Below, one piece after another: positions 1 through 8,522 of a stretch of DNA of 52,231 nucleotides. The stretch covers positions 1 to 52,231 of the forward strand of contig NZ_VZZJ01000034.1 in assembly GCF_008806345.1 (NCBI RefSeq). Reading direction: 5' to 3'. Below the pieces are notes generated by a model. The model saw nothing but the letters and a program-made list of their open reading frames with translations. It was not told the DNA's origin and did not search any database. A program made the translations under genes and the position numbers. Each line of letters begins with the position of its first letter. Position 1 is the stretch's first letter. This stretch comes from Methylobacterium planeticum. GTDB lineage: Bacteria; Pseudomonadota; Alphaproteobacteria; Rhizobiales; Beijerinckiaceae.

Positions 1-78
1 CGAGCGTCAGGCCAATCGGGAATTCTAAGGTCCTACCAAGCTCTTAGGCAAAATCGTCGTGTACTGTGCGCCTGGGGG

Positions 79-92
79 TGTAAAATTTTACA
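79..92. promoter_or_regulatory. 14-bp perfect AT-rich palindrome
   Basis: The sequence TGTAAAATTTTACA is a perfect palindrome just beyond the stop codon of the ParB-like gene. It stands out from its G+C-rich surroundings. It could be an operator for a gene lying left of the window or a protein-binding site near the element edge. It lacks the GC stem of an intrinsic terminator. The function is unknown. Confidence 0.35.
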
Positions 93-97
93 GGCGA

Positions 98-865
98 CTA
101 GAAGTCGTCGTCCTCTCCTAGGCCAAGGCCGGAGGCTGGCACCCACTCGCCAGCCCCCTCCAACTCCCGAGCCTTCGCTTGCAGGCCCGCGATGATGGCT
201 CCTCGCCGGGCTGGATCACGAACCCCGCGAGCGTTCGCGCGGATGACCTCTAGGGCTCGCTCGATCGTTCCGAGACGGGCATCCTCAGGGTCCTCCGGAG
301 GCAGGCCACCGTCACCGTGGCCCGCGTCGTCCTTGCCCTGCATCCGCCGGTACACCGCAGGGAAGTCCGAACGCATCCACGCCAAGACCCCGGCGTGAGA
401 CACCAGCCCGTGCAGCTCCTTCGCGATCTCTCGCGAGCCCTTCACCCGGCTGCCCCGCTTCAGGTGCTGCCCGGCCTTCACGTAGGCGCGGAACGCAGCC
501 CGAACCTCCCGCGGCTTCAGGCGTACGCCATGCTTGGCGTTGGCCTCCGCGGCGGCCCATCGCAGCTCCGCAGGGGCGCGGTCGATGAGGATGGCGGGGA
601 AGGTGACCATCCCGATGCGCCGGGCCGCTTCCACGCGGTGCCAGCCGTCCAGCAAGATGGGCGCACCAGCGAGCCGCGCGACGAGGATGGGAGGGAACTC
701 GGCCCCCGCCATCATCGCCTTAGCGTAGCGAATGACTGCGCCTCCATCCATTCTCACACGGATTTGGTACGCCTCGTCCTTCACGAGGTCTGCCAGCACC
801 GCGGTGAAGGGCTCCCCCGTTGGCAACTGCACGGGCGCTGCGGTGGCCTGCACGGTGTCACCCAT
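98..865 (-). CDS. ParB/Srx-like N-terminal domain protein
   Basis: A 255-residue protein with a ParB/sulfiredoxin-like fold in its first half. The segment PILLDGWHRVEAARRIG (about residues 67-83) is the ParB box II-like GxxR motif, here GWHR, which binds a nucleotide in this superfamily. It is followed by a central helical, basic region suited to DNA binding and an acidic C-terminus (EDDDF). The ATG at 865 overlaps the stop of the upstream RNase H gene by one base, so the two are probably translationally coupled; the open frame runs further upstream but the overlap favours this start. Such proteins sit on phages, plasmids and integrated elements, where they act as partition-like or regulatory factors. 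No ParA partner is visible. The role is inferred from the fold only. Confidence 0.75.
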   Translation of the reverse strand: MGDTVQATAAPVQLPTGEPFTAVLADLVKDEAYQIRVRMDGGAVIRYAKAMMAGAEFPPILVARLAGAPILLDGWHRVEAARRIGMVTFPAILIDRAPAELRWAAAEANAKHGVRLKPREVRAAFRAYVKAGQHLKRGSRVKGSREIAKELHGLVSHAGVLAWMRSDFPAVYRRMQGKDDAGHGDGGLPPEDPEDARLGTIERALEVIRANARGVRDPARRGAIIAGLQAKARELEGAGEWVPASGLGLGEDDDF

Positions 866-1455
866 CACGCCGCTGCCCGCCCTGCGGCCAACTCGGCATC
901 CTCCAAGGCGCACTCTTCGAGGAACAGCCCGCAAGCGCCTACCGGGTCACACCCGGCCTGCACCTTCTCCGCCTCCGTCCGCGCAAGGCGGTCCGCTGGG
1001 TCGTTGCCGGCGTTCCCGTTGTGACCGCGGAGCCATTCCACGCGGATGCCCGGCCTCGCGTCAGCGGCTTTGCCCAGAAGCTTCCAGAGCGTCGTGTTGA
1101 CGACCCGCTGTCCGTTGGACTTGCGCCAGCCCCGTCTAGCCCAGTCCTCCCGCAGCATGGTCAGGCCGTCCACGACGTAACGGCTGTCCGCGTAGAGCAC
1201 GCCCGTGGCATCGAGAGGGAGCGCTGAGAAGGCTTCGAAGGCCGCCCACAGCTCCATTTGATTGTTCGTGGCTTTCGGTGCCGATCCGACGAGGACGAGT
1301 TTGTCCCGATCCGGGGCGAAGATGACTGCGGCCCACCTGGCCGGGCCAGGGTTGCGAAGCGACGAGCCGTCCACGTGGACCGTGAAGGTTTCAGTCTGCG
1401 GCCTCTCTTCGGTGGTCGCCAGGGGCGCCGAGGGTAGTGTGATGGTGGTGCTCAT
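865..1455 (-). CDS. rnhA: Ribonuclease HI family protein
   Basis: A 196-residue RNase HI-like nuclease that would cleave the RNA strand of RNA-DNA hybrids. The catalytic carboxylates are all visible: D29 in VHVDGSS, E69 in NNQMELW, D90 in YADSRYVVDG and D155 in NDPADRLA, plus the assisting H145 in RGHNGNAG. The first 20 or so residues are a low-complexity extension. I start it at the ATG at 1455 because AGAAGGAAC lies just upstream; the longer open frame has no such signal. It is coupled to the downstream ParB-like gene by a one-base overlap. Next to a serine recombinase and a DUF3800 gene it is probably an element-borne copy rather than the housekeeping enzyme, which is an inference from context. 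Confidence 0.88.
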   Translation of the reverse strand: MSTTITLPSAPLATTEERPQTETFTVHVDGSSLRNPGPARWAAVIFAPDRDKLVLVGSAPKATNNQMELWAAFEAFSALPLDATGVLYADSRYVVDGLTMLREDWARRGWRKSNGQRVVNTTLWKLLGKAADARPGIRVEWLRGHNGNAGNDPADRLARTEAEKVQAGCDPVGACGLFLEECALEDAELAAGRAAA

Positions 1456-1777
1456 GTTGCTGTTCCTTCTGATGATTGCGAGCGGGATCGCGGCCCCAAC
1501 CGGGGACCGTCCGTTCTCGCGCTGATGGTGATGGTGTTTTCCCGGCAACTGATCGCACCCGGGAGCGGGCGGAAGCCGCGACGGTGAACGAGGCTTGTCG
1601 CTGTATGGGGGGCAGCAAGGTGTGGCGCCTTGCTGGCCCAGAGCGGGTGCAATCACTGCACCGGCAGGCCCGATGTCGCCGACCAGCGCCGGCCGTCATT
1701 GGGTTAGAGGTGGAACTTAAATCTCCCTACCCGATCCCAACGGTGTGCTTGGCGAGCCGCGTGGGCACGGCCACGGA
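1456..1777. other. Gap upstream of the RNase H gene
   Basis: No supported gene. It should carry the promoter of the minus-strand RNase H-ParB pair and the 3' end of the DUF3800 transcript. I see no clear hairpin terminator or repeat. The open frames here are overlaps in alternative frames without family signal. Confidence 0.4.
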
Positions 1778-2656
1778 TCAAAGGAAGATGCCGACCGCCT
1801 GCAGCCCGCGCCGCTGATCCGCCGATGCTGGTCCCTTAAAACCGTCCGGCAGGAGCTTGAAGCCGTATGCCTCCGGGGACATCGTAAGAGCTGGTCGAAG
1901 AAGGCGCGGGGCCATTATCTCCAGCAACTCCGGGCGCACGGTCCCGAAACGGTCCTCGTCCAGGGCGCGATAAACGGCGCTGGCCACGCAATCGGCAATC
2001 TGAAGCGCCGGCTCGGCCTTCGCCCGCGTCATCTCAAGGTCGCTTGGGCTGAGCGTCGCCCATGTGATCTGCCGCTTGCTGTTGAAGTAGCCGGGCCCGT
2101 GCCGGGCAACTTTAAGCTTGTGGAGGTACGCCTTCGTCTGCGAGATGTTGAAGCCCTTGCGGTATGACACCGTCGTGTAGACCCCGAGGTTGGGTGTCCC
2201 CGCAGCCTTGTTCCACCGATTTGCCTCGGCGCTTACGGTCTCAAGCATGTACCGAAGCAGGCCGTTGTAGAAGTAGTTGTAGCTCTGCGGCCTTGAGCGC
2301 CCCTGGCTGTTCACCTCCATGTTCTTCGCCTCGACGCGGCGGTTCCGATAGCGGCGCATGTTGCGCTTGTTGGAGGCGACAACGACGAGGCCAGCGCGGA
2401 AGGCTGCCAACTCCGCGATCGCAGCCCTCTGGGCCTCGAGGCCAAGATCGCGGAAGTGAAGCATCTCGTGGGGCGCTAGGCCGGTCGCCGCCTTCATCCG
2501 CTGGAGGCAGCCCTGAAGCTCTCCGCGGCGGTGAGAGCGTACCAGCACCCCCGCGAGGACAAACCATTCCGAGCTGCCGTCCGGGTCCAGTGGGCGCACA
2601 CGATCAACCCCGTCGTCCCCCGCCTCATCGACATAGAGGTGGTAGCCGATGGCCAC
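1778..2656 (-). CDS. DUF3800 domain-containing protein
   Basis: A 292-residue DUF3800 protein. It opens with the family signature HLYVDEAGDDG (residues 6-16) and carries the late QIADCVAS motif (about residues 218-225). The acidic residues in these two motifs give the family an RNase H-like look, and a nuclease role is usually proposed but not established. The start is a GTG at 2656 preceded by GAGGGAGG at good spacing. It lies 18 bases downstream of the serine recombinase stop on the same strand, so the two may be co-transcribed. DUF3800 genes are common in phages, integrated elements and defence islands, which fits this location. Confidence 0.85.
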   Translation of the reverse strand: MAIGYHLYVDEAGDDGVDRVRPLDPDGSSEWFVLAGVLVRSHRRGELQGCLQRMKAATGLAPHEMLHFRDLGLEAQRAAIAELAAFRAGLVVVASNKRNMRRYRNRRVEAKNMEVNSQGRSRPQSYNYFYNGLLRYMLETVSAEANRWNKAAGTPNLGVYTTVSYRKGFNISQTKAYLHKLKVARHGPGYFNSKRQITWATLSPSDLEMTRAKAEPALQIADCVASAVYRALDEDRFGTVRPELLEIMAPRLLRPALTMSPEAYGFKLLPDGFKGPASADQRRGLQAVGIFL

Positions 2657-2674
2657 GGCCAGCCTCCCTCAACC

Positions 2675-3310
2675 TTACGCTGCCCAGCGCCCCAACGCTG
2701 CTTCTGCCTCAGCCGGCTGATCCTTGATGCGGTAGACGGTCTGGCGGCTCAAGCCTGTCGCGGTAGCGACGGCACTGACCCCCGCACCCTGCGCCAGCAT
2801 GTCGGCGACGGCTGCGAGCTGAGCACGGGTGAAGCTAGGCTTGCGGCCCCGGTAGCCATCGCCCTCCTCCTTGGCCATGTCGATGCCGGCCCGCTGCGCC
2901 GCCTTCGTGGCCTCGGCCTGGGCCTCTGCTGTGGCCGCCATGAAGCCGATGAGGGCGTCACGCACGGCCTGCTGGATAGGGTCCTTCGTGGCCCCATCGA
3001 AGGTCATGGCGTTGATGACGGTACGGACGATCACGCCCCGGCGCATCAGCTCGCGGATGGTCTCGGTCACGTCGGCGTAGTTGCGACCGAGGCGATCGAC
3101 CCAGCGCACCACGAGGGTGTCCCCGCGGCGGAGCATGTCGAAGAGACGCCGGCCCTGCGGCCTGTCGGCGAGGCGGGTGCTGACCCCAGATACTCCCTCA
3201 TCGGTGACGACGTGGTCGATGTGGAAGCCCGCAGTCTCGGCCTGTGTGCGCTGGTGAGCAGCGGTCTGGTCAGCGGTTGAAACACGGGCGTAGAGGACGG
3301 TCTGGGACAC
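2675..3310 (-). CDS. Serine recombinase (resolvase/invertase family)
   Basis: A 211-residue small serine recombinase. YARVSTADQ near the N-terminus holds the catalytic serine (S11), and VVRWVDRLGRN carries the conserved arginines of the active site. After the long helix that binds DNA, the C-terminal VSAVATATGLSRQTVYRIK is a Hin/resolvase-type helix-turn-helix. The size matches Tn3-type resolvases and DNA invertases, not the large integrases. I choose the GTG at 3310, preceded by AGGTGATCCA; the frame extends 11 codons to a TTG. The upstream region is crowded with TGTCCG/CGGACA half-sites that could be its recombination site. It could resolve cointegrates of the accessory element or invert a segment; no transposase is seen nearby. 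Confidence 0.9.
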   Translation of the reverse strand: MSQTVLYARVSTADQTAAHQRTQAETAGFHIDHVVTDEGVSGVSTRLADRPQGRRLFDMLRRGDTLVVRWVDRLGRNYADVTETIRELMRRGVIVRTVINAMTFDGATKDPIQQAVRDALIGFMAATAEAQAEATKAAQRAGIDMAKEEGDGYRGRKPSFTRAQLAAVADMLAQGAGVSAVATATGLSRQTVYRIKDQPAEAEAALGRWAA

Positions 3311-3431
3311 TGGATCACCTGTCCGAAAAGCTGATGTCCGCAAGCTCTACCGTCCGTTGATCTAAGTCAACCCTTTCGGACGGCCCAAAGCAGTGTCCGT
3401 GCGGTGTCCGATACGGTATACCCCAACGGAC
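3311..3431. repeat. Cluster of TGTCCG half-sites (possible res site)
   Basis: Directly upstream of the recombinase start, short motifs recur: TGTCCG at 3320, 3335, 3394 and 3405, GTCCG at 3352, and the inverse CGGAC at 3377 and 3427. GTCCGAAA (3321-3328) and TTTCGGAC (3374-3381) form an inverted repeat. TGTCCGATA at 3405 resembles half-sites bound by Tn3-type resolvases. The arrangement suggests a res-like recombination or operator region; spacing into clear sub-sites was not established. Confidence 0.45.
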
Positions 3432-3790
3432 TTGCGGTCAGATGCAGACCGACATGCTGGGGGAGCGGGCTGGGGCGAGAGTCGTCTTGGGGCGCTATTA
3501 ATGTCCTCGCCCGCTGGCAGCGCTGGTAAGCTTTGCAGGGAGGTCCGTCCTCCGGTGCGTGGCTTAGCGAGCCCCGCACTGCCGCAAATGGCACCCTTGG
3601 GGGAACTTTCGTCTACTTCTGGAGATAAGGGCTTCTCGAATTTTTGCTCCAGGATAGTCCCGGGTAGGTTGGCGTCTCAGAGCCAATCCAGCAACACACC
3701 GAGGCTTGACGTGAACAAGCGCCAGGTCAAGCCTGGCGGCTCGTACATGAGACATGCGATGGTGTACGCGACGCATCATTTTGGGTTGTC
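3432..3790. other. Gap before the nuclease gene
   Basis: No supported gene. Base composition shifts here from G+C-rich to the more balanced sequence of the island, so this is the likely left edge of the transferred segment. It should contain the promoter of the nuclease gene; no strong ribosome-binding site is visible just before 3791. Confidence 0.4.
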
Positions 3791-5008
3791 ATGCCGCTCC
3801 TCTCGCTTTGGGCCTCTAACCAGGAGGCCGTTGGTCAGCTCAATGTCGAACAGGTGGTTGGAACTGCGGGCGACGGGAACTTGCGGGACGGTTCCGTTTG
3901 CTCAAGCGAGTTCCGCGAGTACCTGTCACAGATTCCAACCTCGAAAATTGCCACGTACGTAGACCAGTGCCTGAGCGCCAGCCTGAACCGTGGCGGCATG
4001 ATCCTTCAGGATTTAGTTAACGAAATTGGTCGCCGCTTGGACTACGGGGTTAGGAACGGGCGGTACCAGGGAGTTGCAGGTGAAATCGGGTACGATGGTA
4101 TCTGGCTCTCACCCGATGGGCACTCTGTCGTCGCGGAGGTTAAGACGACAGACGCCTATCGCATCTCGCTTGATACCTTGGCCGGATACCGCAACAAGCT
4201 GATAGAGGCGGGTCACTTCGCCGGTACCTCGTCGGTGCTGATCATCGTTGGGCGGCAGGATACGGGGGATCTCGAAGCGCAAATCCGCGGATCGCGTCAC
4301 GCCTGGGATGTCAGGCTGATCAGTGCGGAGGCGCTTCTCAAGCTTGTGCAACTGAAGGAGAACTCTGAGACCCCAGAGACTGGACGCAAGATCCGTAGCC
4401 TGCTTGCCCCGATGGAGTACACACGTCTCGACGGCATGGTAGACGTGATGTTCACGACCACTGTGGATGTCGGGAAGGCTGTTGCGATTGAGGAGGACGT
4501 GCCGGACGAACAGCCGGTGGTCGATCGTCCGGCAAAGGTGCACACCTTTGAGTTCACTGACGGCACCCTCCTGCAGCAGAAGCGGGAAGGCATCATCGCC
4601 GCCCTTGGGCGGCGCGAGGGCGCTCCGTTGATCCGCAGGAGTCGGGCCCTTTACTGGACCGCCGATCACGGAGTTAGGGCGGTGTGTTCGATCTCAAAGC
4701 GCTATGCGCAGCGGCATTCGTACTGGTATGCCTATCACCCGCCATGGGACGATTTCCTCTGTGAGGAGCAGCGAGCTTACTTCCTGTTGGGATGCATGGA
4801 CCTGGACACGGCGTTCGTGCTTCCTCGAGATACTCTTGCGGGCCTTCTAGGTCACCTCAACAGAACGACTAAGGAAGATGGCTCATTCTACTGGCACGTC
4901 CACATTGCCGACAGGGGGGATGGCCGATATGCAATCCTGCTACCGAAAATTTCGGACCAGTTTTTGTTAACTGATTACCGTTTGGAGATCACTGGTCCAA
5001 CCGAATGA
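3791..5008 (+). CDS. PD-(D/E)XK nuclease-like protein
   Basis: A 405-residue protein with a restriction-endonuclease-like core: D102 in GYDGIW, then E116 and K118 in VVAEVKTTD, the D...ExK arrangement that binds the catalytic metal. An N-terminal helical part (residues 30-95) precedes the core. The C-terminal half (about 275-400), with WYAYHPPWDDF and FYWHVHIADRG, is a second conserved-looking domain I cannot name. The ATG at 3791 lacks a good ribosome-binding site, and a GTG near residue 22 is an alternative. It stands 267 bases before the methyltransferase on the same strand and in the same A+T-richer segment, so it may be the cleaving partner or an independent defence nuclease. Pairing is an inference. 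Confidence 0.7.
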   Translation: MPLLSLWASNQEAVGQLNVEQVVGTAGDGNLRDGSVCSSEFREYLSQIPTSKIATYVDQCLSASLNRGGMILQDLVNEIGRRLDYGVRNGRYQGVAGEIGYDGIWLSPDGHSVVAEVKTTDAYRISLDTLAGYRNKLIEAGHFAGTSSVLIIVGRQDTGDLEAQIRGSRHAWDVRLISAEALLKLVQLKENSETPETGRKIRSLLAPMEYTRLDGMVDVMFTTTVDVGKAVAIEEDVPDEQPVVDRPAKVHTFEFTDGTLLQQKREGIIAALGRREGAPLIRRSRALYWTADHGVRAVCSISKRYAQRHSYWYAYHPPWDDFLCEEQRAYFLLGCMDLDTAFVLPRDTLAGLLGHLNRTTKEDGSFYWHVHIADRGDGRYAILLPKISDQFLLTDYRLEITGPTE

Positions 5009-5275
5009 GCGCCGCCGAGCGCGATTGGCTGTCAACCAATCGTTGAAGTCGGGTCCGCGTACCTAAGGACGTCGCGCCAAGCATTGGCCGGGTTGCCCCT
5101 CCCCCACGGCGACTGTGGGTTAACGGTTCCTGTGGTTCATTGCATCTCGGCACTCCGCAGCGCCGTGGGGCCGTACTAGCTTGCGGTCATCCCGCTGGCT
5201 CGCGGGGTTGGGCAAGCTGCCCTAGAAGGCGTAACGGTGGCGCCCTCAATGGGCGGCGGGGGGTGTATCGGTCGT

Positions 5276-6364
5276 ATGAGTATCGTTGGCGTGGATCTTT
5301 TCTGCGGTGCTGGTGGCCTCACCCGCGGGCTTGAGCTTGAGGGCATCGAGGTGCGTGGCGGCTATGACGTTGACCCCGCCTGCCGCTATCCGTACGAGGC
5401 CAACAATTGGGGGCAGTTCGTTGAAGCCGATGTGGCGCAGCTCACCCCGGCGGACATTGCGCGTTTTTGGGATGGCTCAAGGGTACGTCTCCTGGCAGGA
5501 TGCGCTCCCTGCCAGCCCTTCTCGACTTACACGCAGGCGAGATCGGATGAACTGGATCCCCGTTGGCAGTTGCTCGGCGCCTTCAGCAGGCTGGTGCTCG
5601 CTACTCGTCCCGAACTCATTACTATGGAAAACGTAGCCGACTTACGTCGGCATACCATCTATGAACGCTTCGTCCGGGATCTCTCGGCAGCGGGGTACGC
5701 GGTCGACGCTGCAATCCTCGACTGCGAAGCCTACGGCGTGCCGCAGCGGCGTCGGCGGCTTGTGCTCCTCGCCTCGCTCCTCGGCGAGGTGAAAATTCTG
5801 ACTCCTGATGAGTTTGGTGCCTCCAGAAAAACGGTCCGCGACGCTATCCAAGACCTACCGCCTGTAGGACACGGTCGCAGCCACCCCAATGATCCACTCC
5901 ATAAGTCGAGTGCGCTCTCGCCGACGAACCTCCGCCGAATCCAATCTTCGAGGCCGGGAGGCTCATGGCACGATTGGGACGAGGCGCTAGTTGCTCCGTG
6001 TCATGCTCGCGATCAAGGCAAGGGCTACCGCGGCGTCTATGGCCGGATGGAATGGGATAAGGCCGCTCCCACCATAACCACGCAGGCGTTTGGCTTCGGC
6101 AGTGGTAGGTTCGGTCATCCCGAGCAGGATCGGGCGCTCTCTCTGAGAGAGGCCGCGATGCTGCAGACCTTCCCGCGCGATTATGCATTCACGCCTCCGG
6201 GCATTGATCCGCCGATGAAGACAATTGGCAGATTGATAGGGAATGCGGTCCCCGTGCGCCTAGGACGCGTTGTTGGTCGAAGCCTTGTGAACCACGTTCG
6301 CTCTTTCGACCATCAATCGAAAGGCGACATGGTCGGCGCAGGCGCGGCGACTTCAGGGGTCTAG
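5276..6364 (+). CDS. DNA (cytosine-5-)-methyltransferase
   Basis: A 362-residue C5-cytosine methyltransferase that would transfer a methyl group from S-adenosylmethionine to cytosine in a specific DNA site. Motif I is VDLFCGAGGLTRG, motif IV is GCAPCQPFSTY with catalytic C79, motif VI is MENV, motif VIII is PQRRRRLVLL, motif IX is APTITTQ and motif X is IGNAVPV. The set is complete and in order, so it should be active. The stretch between VIII and IX is compact, holding the target recognition region; the target cannot be read from it. I start at ATG 5276; the frame extends 13 codons to a GTG. The stop is four bases before the next gene, so this is the first gene of a coupled cassette ending in Vsr. 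Confidence 0.93.
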   Translation: MSIVGVDLFCGAGGLTRGLELEGIEVRGGYDVDPACRYPYEANNWGQFVEADVAQLTPADIARFWDGSRVRLLAGCAPCQPFSTYTQARSDELDPRWQLLGAFSRLVLATRPELITMENVADLRRHTIYERFVRDLSAAGYAVDAAILDCEAYGVPQRRRRLVLLASLLGEVKILTPDEFGASRKTVRDAIQDLPPVGHGRSHPNDPLHKSSALSPTNLRRIQSSRPGGSWHDWDEALVAPCHARDQGKGYRGVYGRMEWDKAAPTITTQAFGFGSGRFGHPEQDRALSLREAAMLQTFPRDYAFTPPGIDPPMKTIGRLIGNAVPVRLGRVVGRSLVNHVRSFDHQSKGDMVGAGAATSGV

Positions 6365-6368
6365 GCGG

Positions 6369-8522
6369 GTGCCGAGCTTCGAGTTCACCGTCGACGCCGC
6401 GTTGCTCAAGGAACTCGGCGAGCGTCTTGTCGGGCAGCCACACATCGCATTGGCGGAGCTAATCAAAAACTCGTACGATGCAGACGCGAACACCGTTGTT
6501 GTTCGGATCGACGAGGATAGCCTCACTATTACGGACGACGGCGACGGCATGTCTCCGGACCGTTTCAAGAACTTCTGGATGCGTGTCGGTTCCCCGCATA
6601 AGCAGGCGATCGAACGGACAGCCAAGAATCGCCGCCCTACTGGTAGCAAGGGTATCGGCCGCCTCGCGGTACAGTTCCTAGGCACAACGCTCGCGCTGAG
6701 AACGTCCCCACGCGAGGAGCCGGCGCGGCAGTTGTTAGCGACCGTGGACTGGTCAACAGCCGCCAAAGCGCGTGAGTTGACGAGTGCCCGGGTTGATTAT
6801 GCCGTTGGCCCACGGAAGAAGGCGTACGCGAACGGCCGCCCACATGGCGTGGAGATTGTCATTGGAGGGCTCAATCAGCATTGGGACGTAGAGCAGCTAA
6901 AGAGCCTTGCCCAACAGGTTTGGCAGCTGCAGCCACCGTTTCAACGCGGGATAGAGAGCGATTTCGAGGTTCAGCTCGAACATTGGAGTCCTGATTTTGC
7001 GAAGGTGTTCGATGTCCAAATGCATCGGAATCTTGATATCTGGGGCGCCCGCGTTCGTGGCCGCATCATTCCAAGCAAATCACGAATTGACATTCGTGAA
7101 AGGACTGTTCGGTATACGTTGGAATTTGCCGGAGAAGACCCGGAGGTCCTTGAGCGGACGTTTGTGGGGTGTGACCTGCATGCTCTTGACTTTGAAATTC
7201 GCATTTTCAGTCTCTATAATAGGCAGAAATTCGGGATTGTCGTTGAGACCGCACGCGAGTACCTGAAGGAGTACGGAGGCGTTCACATCTACGATGGTGG
7301 TTTTCATCTGCCGTACTATGGTCCCGAGACTGACTGGCTGCGGACTGAGATCGACCACTCGCACCGTCTATCGCGCTCGAAGCTCCTTCCCGAAGAATTG
7401 CAGATCGAATCTGGTCTGAACAATCTTCCAACAAATTCCCGCATATATGGTGTTGCACGAGTTGACACTTCTCTTGAGCGAGAGGAGGCCAGGAAAGAGC
7501 GGCGTGTCCGACTGAACGAGTTTCTCCAGATCCAGGCTTCGCGTGACCGCCTCGTCGACAATCCCGCTTACCGAAGCATGCGGGACATCGTTCGTTTTGC
7601 CCTGGACTTCTATGCAGTCCGTCAAACGGCCCGAATGAACGACATCCCCAAGCCAGGCCGCATCGGTCAAGTGGCTTCGGCCAAGGTGAGGCGTGTCGAG
7701 GAGGTGCTTAAATCGTTTGAACATCAGATCCCGAAGCCGGTCTTCCGAGCGATCTCAAGCGAGGTGCAGGAGGCCGTGAAGGCAAGTGAAACAGAGGCGG
7801 AGAACGCGCTCAAACAGCTTGGGCTAATGGGCGCACTTGCAACCGCAGGTATCGCAGCGCTAGCCTACGAGCATGAAGCGGCCAAGCAGCTAACACAATT
7901 GGAGGAGATCGCTCGGAGGTTCCGCAGGCATGATCCGTCCCCGGTCGGTCGCGAGCTTGTCTCCTCCCTGAGCGAATGGATCTCCGCGGCGCGACGTACC
8001 CGAGCCATATTCGCACCGCTTAACGCGCAGGAGAATCGCGAGACGCGCGTCAGGCTCAAAGCAGCGCCACTTATTGAAGAGATTATTTCAAATATACGCT
8101 CTCTGATACGGGGCATATCGATCGATCTCGATCAATTAGACCTCGCCATAAAGCTCCCTGAAGGCACAGTCGCTGAATGGTCGGCGGTATTTCAAAACGT
8201 GTTTATCAACGCCGCCAATGCTCTTGTTGATGCGGATCATCGTGAGATATTCGTCTGGTCTAAAGATTCATACGGGCGCACTCGGATCATAATTGAGGAT
8301 ACCGGCTCAGGCGTTGAGTTGCGCACCGCTGAAGACCTCTTTAAGCCTTTTGTTCGCAAGCTTGAGATCTCCAGTGACCGCCGAGAACTAGGACTCGGCG
8401 GTATGGGCATGGGTCTCTCAATCGTCAGGATGGTCGCTAACAACCTCGATTGTCGGGTCCGCTTTGTTGAGCCGAGCGAGGGCTACGCCACAGCGTTTGA
8501 GCTTTCATGGGCAGAAAAATGA
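6369..8522 (+). CDS. Dual GHKL ATPase protein with histidine-kinase-like C-terminus
   Basis: A 717-residue protein with two GHKL ATP-binding modules. The N-terminal one resembles Hsp90/MutL/MORC ATPases: N box ALAELIKNSYDADA (about 27-40), ITDDGDGMS and TGSKGIGRLAVQFLG (about 92-106). The C-terminal part resembles a histidine kinase: a helical segment with LAYEHEAAKQL, where H502 is a candidate phosphoacceptor, then N box FQNVFINAANAL (from about 608), IEDTGSGV, LFKPFV and GLGGMGMGLS (about 676). No membrane segment is seen, so it is cytoplasmic. The GTG at 6369 follows GGCGG and lies four bases after the methyltransferase stop. The next gene encodes a receiver-like protein overlapping its stop, so a phosphotransfer pair is plausible. 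MutL/MORC-like ATPases beside C5 methyltransferases are a known theme; the kinase-like half is less usual. Confidence 0.85.
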   Translation: MPSFEFTVDAALLKELGERLVGQPHIALAELIKNSYDADANTVVVRIDEDSLTITDDGDGMSPDRFKNFWMRVGSPHKQAIERTAKNRRPTGSKGIGRLAVQFLGTTLALRTSPREEPARQLLATVDWSTAAKARELTSARVDYAVGPRKKAYANGRPHGVEIVIGGLNQHWDVEQLKSLAQQVWQLQPPFQRGIESDFEVQLEHWSPDFAKVFDVQMHRNLDIWGARVRGRIIPSKSRIDIRERTVRYTLEFAGEDPEVLERTFVGCDLHALDFEIRIFSLYNRQKFGIVVETAREYLKEYGGVHIYDGGFHLPYYGPETDWLRTEIDHSHRLSRSKLLPEELQIESGLNNLPTNSRIYGVARVDTSLEREEARKERRVRLNEFLQIQASRDRLVDNPAYRSMRDIVRFALDFYAVRQTARMNDIPKPGRIGQVASAKVRRVEEVLKSFEHQIPKPVFRAISSEVQEAVKASETEAENALKQLGLMGALATAGIAALAYEHEAAKQLTQLEEIARRFRRHDPSPVGRELVSSLSEWISAARRTRAIFAPLNAQENRETRVRLKAAPLIEEIISNIRSLIRGISIDLDQLDLAIKLPEGTVAEWSAVFQNVFINAANALVDADHREIFVWSKDSYGRTRIIIEDTGSGVELRTAEDLFKPFVRKLEISSDRRELGLGGMGMGLSIVRMVANNLDCRVRFVEPSEGYATAFELSWAEK

